Source: Syntrophaceae bacterium CG2_30_49_12
GTDB taxonomy: Bacteria > Desulfobacterota > Syntrophia > Syntrophales > CG2-30-49-12
Reading direction: 5' to 3'
Length of the DNA: 11,625 nt
Assembly (NCBI GenBank): GCA_001873675.1
Contig: MNZP01000182.1
Location: forward strand, 1 to 11,625
Made by a program: the position numbers and the translations under genes. Below are positions 6,777-11,625 of this stretch, in pieces (the stretch's first letter is position 1; every line of letters starts with the position of its first letter). The notes below the pieces were generated by a model that did not search any database, was not told the DNA's origin, and saw only the letters and a list, made by a program, of their open reading frames with translations.

Positions 6777-6815
6777 AAAAGCCTTCCTTTAAATATGGTG
6801 CCGGAGGGCTTTTTT
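6777..6815 (+). terminator. Rho-independent terminator after adk
   Basis: GCCTTCC (6781-6787) pairs with GGAGGGC (6803-6809) with one G-T pair, is preceded by AAAA, and is followed at once by six T (6810-6815). It lies 165 bp beyond adk and 80 bp before lepA, separating the two transcription units. Confidence 0.75.
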
Positions 6816-6834
6816 ATCTTGGCCATGATACGAA

Positions 6835-6870
6835 CCCGTTAGCCAGTTAGCCGGCTAACTGGCTAACGGG
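6835..6870. repeat. Perfect 36-bp palindrome before lepA
   Basis: Bases 6835-6852 (CCCGTTAGCCAGTTAGCC) are followed with no spacer by their exact reverse complement (6853-6870). It is built from the 7-mer GTTAGCC, twice forward then twice inverted, with one more inverted copy at 6870-6876. It ends 25 bp before the lepA ATG. It could form a cruciform, bind a dimeric protein, or be a mobile repeat; the sequence alone does not decide. Confidence 0.9.
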
Positions 6871-6895
6871 CTAACCGAATATTTATGATGTTTTT

Positions 6896-8692
6896 ATGGA
6901 AAATATACGTAATTTCAGTATCATTGCTCATATTGACCACGGGAAATCAACCCTCGCCGACCGGTTGATCCAGTACACAGGTGTGAGCGATGAACGTACC
7001 TTCAAAGATCAAATTCTTGATACGATGGATATCGAGCGTGAACGGGGAATCACGATAAAAAGCCAGGCTATTTCCCTTCCCTACCGGGCCAGGGACGGAA
7101 AAGAGTATACTCTCGATCTGATTGATACACCGGGCCATGTGGATTTTTCTTATGAAGTGTCGCGCTCCCTGGCCTCCTGTGAAGGCGTTCTTCTCCTGAT
7201 AGATGCCGCCCAGGGCGTGCAGGCCCAAACCCTGGCCAACCTCTACCTGGCCATGGAACATGACCTCGAAATCATTCCCGTCATCAACAAGATTGACCTC
7301 CCCTCTGCCGATGTGGAGAGGGTAATGGCGCAGATCGAGTCGGAATTAGGATTAGACCCCAACAGTCATTTGCAATGTTCCGCCAAAGAAGGAACGGGCA
7401 TCGAAGATATCTTAGAGGCTATCGTCGAGAGGATCCCGCCCCCGAAGGGCGATCCGGATGCCCCGCTTTCCGCCCTCATCTTTGATGCCAAGTACGATCC
7501 TTTTCGTGGCACGGTGATCCACTGTCGCGTTTTTGATGGCGCCGTCAGAAATGGTGATATTATTCGTTTTATGTTCAATAATGCCTCTTACAAAGTTGAG
7601 GAGGTGGGTCGTTTCCTGCTTTCCCGCAACAGGCGTGACAAACTTTCCGCAGGTGAGGTGGGATACATAATCGCCGGTGTAAAGACAATCTCGGACGTCC
7701 GTACAGGGGACACCATTACCCTTGATAAACGGCCATGCGGCAGACCTCTCCCCGGATTCAAGGAGATCAAACCCGTCGTTTTTGCCTCCATCTATCCTGT
7801 TGCTTCGGATGATTACGAGGACCTTGCCCTTGCCCTCGAAAAATACGAGCTCAACGACGCCTCCTTCACTTATGAAAGGGATTCTTCTGTAGCCCTCGGC
7901 CAGGGCTTCCGGTGTGGATTCCTCGGTCTTTTGCACCTCGATGTAGTCCAGGAAAGGCTGGAAAGGGAATATGACCTTTCCATCATTCTGTCCATCCCCA
8001 GTGTCCGTTACCGGTTCACCTTGAAAGATGGCGCCGTGGTGGACGTGGATAACCCGGCCCGCTATCCCGATCCGGTTTCCATCGTAAAGTCGGAAGAACC
8101 TTATATCCGTGCCGTCATGATGATGCCGGAAAGATACGTCGGTGCAGTCATGAAGCTGTGCATGGAAAAGCGGGGTGTCAGTTCCATCCTGAATTACCCG
8201 GGCCCGGGCCGGGCCGAGTTGATCTATGAGATGCCGCTGGCCGAGATGATCTACGACTTCTATGACCGTTTCAAGTCCGTCACCCAGGGTTACGGTTCCT
8301 TTGATTATGATCTGACTGATTACCGGCAGAGCAATCTTGTGCTGCTCGATATCCTTATAAACGGGGAAAAAGTGGATGCCCTATCCCAGATCGTCCATCG
8401 TGATCGCTCCCGTGCCCGCGGTCTGCAAGCCTGTGAAAGGTTAAAGGAGGAGATCCCCCGGCATATGTTTAAAATAGCCATTCAGGGGGCCATCGGCGGA
8501 GAAATCGTTTCCCGGACTACCATCTCGCCATTCCGTAAAGATGTAACGGCAAAATGTTACGGTGGTGATATTACAAGAAAGAGAAAACTCCTCGAGAAAC
8601 AGAAAAAGGGTAAGAAACGGATGAAGATGGTCGGAGCGGTCAGTATACCTCAGGGAGCATTTATTGCCGTCTTGAAGTCAACTTCCGATTAG
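6896..8692 (+). CDS. lepA: Elongation factor 4 (LepA)
   Basis: A full-length 598-aa translational GTPase that acts on stalled or mispositioned ribosomes and, in E. coli, influences initiation and 30S assembly. The G domain shows G1 AHIDHGKST (11-19), G3 DTPGH (77-81) and G4 NKID (131-134). The EF-4-specific C-terminus is present, including the basic tail CYGGDITRKRKLLEKQKKGK that enters the ribosomal active centre. The start matches the family's usual M-x-NIRNFSIIAHIDHGK opening, although no good Shine-Dalgarno sequence is visible before it (the leader is AT-rich). It is followed after 21 bp by purQ, probably co-transcribed. Confidence 0.97.
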   Translation: MENIRNFSIIAHIDHGKSTLADRLIQYTGVSDERTFKDQILDTMDIERERGITIKSQAISLPYRARDGKEYTLDLIDTPGHVDFSYEVSRSLASCEGVLLLIDAAQGVQAQTLANLYLAMEHDLEIIPVINKIDLPSADVERVMAQIESELGLDPNSHLQCSAKEGTGIEDILEAIVERIPPPKGDPDAPLSALIFDAKYDPFRGTVIHCRVFDGAVRNGDIIRFMFNNASYKVEEVGRFLLSRNRRDKLSAGEVGYIIAGVKTISDVRTGDTITLDKRPCGRPLPGFKEIKPVVFASIYPVASDDYEDLALALEKYELNDASFTYERDSSVALGQGFRCGFLGLLHLDVVQERLEREYDLSIILSIPSVRYRFTLKDGAVVDVDNPARYPDPVSIVKSEEPYIRAVMMMPERYVGAVMKLCMEKRGVSSILNYPGPGRAELIYEMPLAEMIYDFYDRFKSVTQGYGSFDYDLTDYRQSNLVLLDILINGEKVDALSQIVHRDRSRARGLQACERLKEEIPRHMFKIAIQGAIGGEIVSRTTISPFRKDVTAKCYGGDITRKRKLLEKQKKGKKRMKMVGAVSIPQGAFIAVLKSTSD

Positions 8693-8713
8693 TCCCTTTC
8701 TAGGAGAGACGGG

Positions 8714-9538
8714 ATGCTGAAAAAGGTAAAATCAATCGTCATCACCGGGTACGGGACGAACTGTGAGATGGAAATGGCCCATGCCTGCCGTCTGGCCGCC
8801 TCCGATCAAGTAGATATTGTCCACATCAGCGCCCTGCTCCACGGGGAGAAGAGCCTTGACGACTATCATTTCCTTAACCTCCCCGGCGGCTTCCTCGACG
8901 GGGACGATCTCGGAGCGGCAAAAGCGGGGGCGAACCGGATTCTGCATGCAAAAATCAAGGGAAAGGGAGAAATGCTATACGACCAGTTTGCCCGGTTCAT
9001 TGGGGAGGGAAAACTGATCCTTGGGGTCTGCAACGGTTTTCAGTTATTAGTCAAATTGGGGATGCTCCCCGGCTTTGACGGGGATTACCGGAATCAAACC
9101 GTGACCTTGACCTTTAACGATTCCGGCAGGTTTGAAGATCGGTGGGTGTATCTTACGGTCAACCGGAATTCGCCCTGTGTCTTCACGCAAAATATGGAGG
9201 GTATCTATCTGCCGGTGAGGCACGGTGAGGGGAAATTTATTACAATAGACAAACAAATACAGGAAAGGTTACACAAAGGTCGGCATGTGGTTCTCCAGTA
9301 CAGTCATGCGAACTATAAAGGGGCAACAATGGATTACCCTGCCAACCCCAACGGTTCTGTGGACGGGATCGCCGGTATCTGTAATGAAACGGGAAGGATA
9401 TTCGGCCTGATGCCTCACCCGGAGGCCTATCTTCACTATACCAACCATCCCCGCTGGACCAGGGAAAAACTCCCCGAGGAGGGGATGGGTCTTGCCATCT
9501 TCAAAAATGCGATAGATTTTATAAAAAGCCGGTTGTGA
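8714..9538 (+). CDS. purQ: Phosphoribosylformylglycinamidine synthase subunit PurQ
   Basis: A 274-aa class I glutamine amidotransferase that releases ammonia from glutamine for the fourth step of purine synthesis (FGAR to FGAM), working with PurL and PurS, which are not in this window. The triad is visible: nucleophile Cys106 in GVCNGFQLL and His235/Glu237 in GLMPHPEAYL. LNLPGGFLDGDDLG (54-67) is the typical oxyanion strand and loop. It is longer than the roughly 227-aa Bacillus PurQ, with extra sequence around NRNSPCVFTQ, as in a longer PurQ class related to the glutaminase end of large PurL. AGGAGA (8702-8707) precedes the ATG, and it is 21 bp after lepA. No strong terminator follows before the convergent accessory island. 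Confidence 0.93.
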   Translation: MLKKVKSIVITGYGTNCEMEMAHACRLAASDQVDIVHISALLHGEKSLDDYHFLNLPGGFLDGDDLGAAKAGANRILHAKIKGKGEMLYDQFARFIGEGKLILGVCNGFQLLVKLGMLPGFDGDYRNQTVTLTFNDSGRFEDRWVYLTVNRNSPCVFTQNMEGIYLPVRHGEGKFITIDKQIQERLHKGRHVVLQYSHANYKGATMDYPANPNGSVDGIAGICNETGRIFGLMPHPEAYLHYTNHPRWTREKLPEEGMGLAIFKNAIDFIKSRL

Positions 9539-9558
9539 GATATCAGCGTCAGCGTTTT

Positions 9559-9693
9559 TTAAAGCACTTGCTCGGCTTTCCACCGAAAAGAAACCGCCGC
9601 AGACGGTTTATCGCGGCGAATATAGGCAAGCCCCCGCAGGAACTGGTCGCGAGCCGACGGAGTAAAAACTATTTTGCTCCGAAAATAGACCAT
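9559..9693 (-). pseudogene. Truncated RelE/ParE-type toxin, N-terminal remnant
   Basis: A 44-codon minus-strand frame contains KIVFTPSARDQFLRGLAY followed by IRRDKPSAAVSFRWKAEQVL and a stop. This is the typical N-terminal half of RelE/ParE-superfamily toxins (beta strand, then two amphipathic helices). Whole toxins are about 90-100 aa; the beta-sheet half with the active residues is missing, ended by a TAA 20 bp from the convergent purQ stop. It lies downstream of the Phd-type antitoxin on the same strand, the normal order of such modules, but 83 bp away because a repeat block intervenes. The first 22 bases (9672-9693) belong to that repeat. An older start may have been the ATG at 9708: joining its ATGAAAATA to GTTTTTACT across a duplicated AAAATA would give MKIVFTPSARDQF. 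It is almost certainly non-functional. Confidence 0.72.
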
Positions 9694-9780
9694 TGTTTAT
9701 ATTTTCATGCCCCTTTGTGAGCCGCAGGCTCATGAGGGTTTCATTCTCCTTTGTGAGCCAATGGCTCATGAATGTTTCAT
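9672..9780 (-). repeat. 36-bp hairpin repeat block, left copy of inverted repeat
   Basis: Read on the minus strand, two 36-bp units stand in tandem (9745-9780 and 9709-9744), followed by a 37-nt tail to 9672. Each unit has the form ATGAAA...TGAGCC-nnn-GGCTCA...CAAAGG. The stem is constant while the 3-nt loop changes (ATT, TGC). Bases 9672-9743 are repeated in inverse orientation at 11487-11558 with all 72 bases identical. TTTTGCTCCG occurs at 9672-9681 and again at 9781-9790, bracketing the block like a target-site duplication. The block separates the antitoxin gene from the toxin remnant. Confidence 0.88.
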
Positions 9781-10055
9781 TTTTGCTCCGCCAGTATTTC
9801 GTCAGCCTCGGCTATCACGGTTTCCAAATCGTATCCAACGCCGGCTTCGATTTCCTTTTCACCGCGAGCGAGCAGTCTCAATATTTCAAGTTCGTGCTGC
9901 GTATGCTCGTATTCTTCCATACTGACAATTACGGCTGTAGCACGCCCCCGTTGCGTGATAAACAGAGGGTCTCGTGAAGAGGATAAACGTTTGACAACGC
10001 CACTTGCATCCTGGCGAAGATCTGAAATTGGGATAATTTTCGGAACTCGACTCAT
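9777..10055 (-). CDS. Phd/YefM-family antitoxin
   Basis: A 92-aa type II antitoxin. The N-terminal DNA-binding Phd/YefM fold is visible as IIPISDLRQDASGVVKRL (7-24) and PLFITQRGRATAVIVSMEEY (30-49). The C-terminal, toxin-wrapping part is charged and helical (LLARGEKEIEAG...AEADEILAEQK). The start at 10055 is chosen because AGGAGGT (10062-10068) lies 6 nt upstream; a longer frame to 10109 lacks such a site and adds an atypical leader. Its toxin partner downstream survives only as a fragment, so this is an orphan antitoxin. The stop codon falls in the first bases of the repeat block (GAG CAA AAA TGA AAC), whose ATGA recalls the antitoxin/toxin overlap usual in these operons. The protein itself looks intact. 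Confidence 0.87.
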   Translation of the reverse strand: MSRVPKIIPISDLRQDASGVVKRLSSSRDPLFITQRGRATAVIVSMEEYEHTQHELEILRLLARGEKEIEAGVGYDLETVIAEADEILAEQK

Positions 10056-10061
10056 GGCAGC

Positions 10062-10087
10062 ACCTCCTATTGTACATCCAATTGTAC
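10062..10087 (-). promoter_or_regulatory. Antitoxin RBS and possible operator repeats
   Basis: AGGAGGT (10062-10068, minus strand) is the ribosome binding site. Upstream, ATTGTAC (plus-strand sense) occurs twice in direct orientation at 10069-10075 and 10081-10087, 12 bp apart. Phd-family antitoxins repress their own promoters through short repeated operators, so these are candidate operator half-sites. TACAAT within them could also serve as a -10 box. Assignment by position only. Confidence 0.4.
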
Positions 10088-10181
10088 TACCAATAGCAAC
10101 ATAATGCAATGGTAATTTTAGCGGCTAATCGAGACAGGGAATAGCTTGCCGGAAGAGCAATCGCCAGTGCCGGGCTTCGAC

Positions 10182-11351
10182 TCAGTCGCCATGGGCCATG
10201 CGCGAATTTTGCCGCAGAAATGGGAACGGTTCTATTTTCCAATCACGAGTATTCTTAAGTTTATACAAAGCACTTAATTCTTCACTTGATTTTTGGAGAT
10301 TCCTGAAATCAATAACCCTATTGAGGAGTTCAGCCTCTTCAAAACCAACAGCAAAATGATCTCGGTGCGTCTTTATCCCTGTGGTGGTAAGAGGGAATAT
10401 ATCGAGAGAACTCCAACATCCTGCATATTCTGCCTGCAAATCAACATTCTGCGAGGCAAAGAGGTAAAAGGGCGGCTGCGGGGTCAATTGCTGCCATTCG
10501 GTAATTATCACATCCTGCTCAAAAAGCTGCTCATACTTCTGGGCGCGCGTTCCCCACAAATCAGCGTGGTACACTTTGGCCGGGCCTGATTTGCCGGGCT
10601 GTTTGACAAAAATGCCGATCGCCACTCCTTGCTGAATATCGAACACATTATCATCTTTGCAGCCGTCGGGGGCGGTTTCGCGTTTTTTGGCGTTGCCGTG
10701 CAAGTCCAGAATGTAAATGTCCGTAAACGTCTGCATCAATGATTGGCGCATCCCCCGAAAGGTGGGATTGTCCAGATAACCGTGGTTGGTGATAAAGGCC
10801 AGGATGCCGCCGCCGCTGCGTTCGATACGCCACTGACCAAAACGGATAAATTTTACGTAGTCATCCTGTAAATATTTGGGGTTGCGTTCTCCCAACGGTT
10901 TACTGTCCACCTCATAATAGTTGTCGGTTTTGCTGCCATCGGGCAGTTTACCCTTGAGCAAGCCTTCAATCCAGTCGCTTTTGTTGGCGCTGTGGCCTGA
11001 ATACGGCGGATTGCCCTTCACGGTCAGGCTGGGATCGTAGTTGGGGATGGTGATGGTGCTGCTGTCGGCTAATCCCTGCGGGCAGTTGAAGCGAGTTTTG
11101 AGCAGTGCGTCAACCGAACGAGCAATGTAGCTGACCACCGGCTCCGGGGTGTAGTACACGCCCCGCGCTTCACGCAGTTTGGGGCCGTAGGCGGCCAGAA
11201 ACGTTTCATAGAAGTGAACAATCGGGTCTTCTTGCCGGGTGCGGCGGCCAAAGTCGGTCAGCACGGCTTCCATATCGGTGTGGTTCAGCAGATTGACCAG
11301 ATCGTTCACAAAACTGGCAAAGGGTTCGTCGTCAAGCTGGGGGCCGGTAAT
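10182..11351 (-). pseudogene. N6-adenine DNA methyltransferase relic (type ISP restriction-modification-like)
   Basis: The open stretch, numbered from the GTG at 11309 (375 aa), resembles the methylase part of large single-chain restriction-modification proteins. It has ARGVYYTPEPVVSYIARSVD (48-67), motif IV NPPY (100-103) in GNPPYSGHSANKSDW, and the following GGGILAFITNHGYL region. The frame continues upstream to about 11351 with family-like sequence (ITGPQLDDEPFASFVNDL) and then runs into a repeat. The nuclease/helicase N-terminus expected of such proteins is gone. Only 43 residues separate YYTPEP from NPPY; intact relatives have far more there, including the SAM-binding DPAxGTGTFL motif, which is missing. 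After NTRDWKI (about 355) the sequence loses family character and stops, where relatives continue into target recognition. With three losses it is not expected to methylate. Confidence 0.82.
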
Positions 11352-11355
11352 TTGA

Positions 11356-11558
11356 ATGAAACATCCATGAGCCTTCGGCTCACAAAGGAGGATGAAAATA
11401 AGTCAGGCGAGACGCCTGACCTACTTTTCGAGGGCAATTATCCACCAGTAGGACAGGCGTCTCGCCTGTCAAAAGGTATTTTCAGGTGAAACCCTCATGA
11501 GCCTGCGGCTCACAAAGGGGCATGAAAATATAAACAATGGTCTATTTTCGGAGCAAAA
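11356..11558 (+). repeat. Right copy of the hairpin repeat, split by an insertion
   Basis: On the plus strand one 36-bp unit stands at 11356-11391 (hairpin TGAGCC-TTC-GGCTCA), differing at four positions from the equivalent left unit, three of them in or beside the loop or at the unit edges. The remaining 72 bp (11487-11558) match 9672-9743 inverted, without a mismatch. About 88 bp of foreign sequence lies between the two parts. The 5' end of the methyltransferase relic abuts this copy. Beyond it, 11559-11625 shows only short open frames and nothing recognisable. Confidence 0.85.
11399..11486. repeat. Nested palindromic insertion in the right repeat copy
   Basis: Two self-complementary hairpins, GTCAGGCG-AGA-CGCCTGAC near the left end and GACAGGCG-TCT-CGCCTGTC near the right, are also approximate inverted copies of each other, with CTAC and GTAG on their inner sides. 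The layout looks like a short non-autonomous element with palindromic ends inserted into the older 36-bp repeat array. No open frame of note. Confidence 0.75.
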
Positions 11559-11625
11559 ATCTCGCAAAAACGGGTTTGATTTGGGAATGAGATATTGCGC
11601 TTCCTGCCGGGTGAACCCCCTTCTT

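Noticed and set aside
6642..6842. Open frame of 66 codons across the heptamer array
   Set aside because: It is produced by the repeat and crosses the terminator; there is no ribosome binding site.
9709..9780. Tandem 36-bp repeats as a CRISPR array
   Set aside because: The units abut with no spacers, there are only two, and they differ from each other. No cas gene is present.
9693..10104. Plus-strand open frames of 94 and 110 codons opposite the antitoxin
   Set aside because: They are antisense shadows of the antitoxin gene, which has a clear family match and ribosome binding site.
10056..10109. Longer antitoxin start at 10109
   Set aside because: It would include the ribosome binding site and operator-like repeats as coding sequence; the ATG at 10055 has AGGAGGT 6 nt upstream.
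11559..11625. N-terminal part of the methyltransferase continuing past the right repeat
   Set aside because: The minus-strand frames there are short or ambiguous and none could be tied to the family by eye.

Overview
The window looks like chromosomal DNA of an anaerobic bacterium, most like a Syntrophales-type member of the Desulfobacterota (former Deltaproteobacteria). That is an inference from protein style: a split cobalamin acyl-CoA mutase, an adenylate kinase with a Cys-rich LID, and a long PurQ. No 16S rRNA or other phylogenetic marker is present. Housekeeping genes alternate with an unusually dense set of small palindromic and tandem repeats, and the right end is a decayed accessory island.

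Left half, minus strand (5392 down to 235): a probable four-gene operon. In transcription order it encodes a radical SAM protein with a PDZ domain and a DUF512-like C-terminus, the B12-binding small subunit of a methylmalonyl-CoA-type mutase, the catalytic large subunit, and a crotonase-fold protein whose active site resembles methylmalonyl-CoA decarboxylase more than enoyl-CoA hydratase. Mutase plus decarboxylase would interconvert succinyl-CoA, methylmalonyl-CoA and propionyl-CoA. A palindromic element sits between the two mutase subunit genes, and a REP-like palindrome lies just before the crotonase gene.

Middle, plus strand (5585 to 9538): an FmdB-type zinc-ribbon protein, adenylate kinase, then a 284-bp gene-free stretch containing a REP-like palindrome (same 24 bp as at 1039-1062), an 11-unit heptamer array, a rho-independent terminator and a perfect 36-bp palindrome. 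LepA (EF-4) and PurQ follow as a tight pair.

Right end (9539 to 11625): a degraded island on the minus strand. It holds a methyltransferase relic of the type ISP restriction-modification kind (truncated at both ends and lacking the SAM-binding motif), an intact Phd/YefM-type antitoxin gene, and the N-terminal remnant of its RelE/ParE-type toxin. Antitoxin and toxin are separated by a block of 36-bp hairpin-bearing repeats. A 72-bp stretch of that block recurs without mismatch, inverted, at 11487-11558, so the antitoxin and methyltransferase relic lie between inverted repeats. The right copy carries a further palindromic insertion. The 1-234 stretch carries a MITE-like element with 16-bp inverted ends and no convincing gene.
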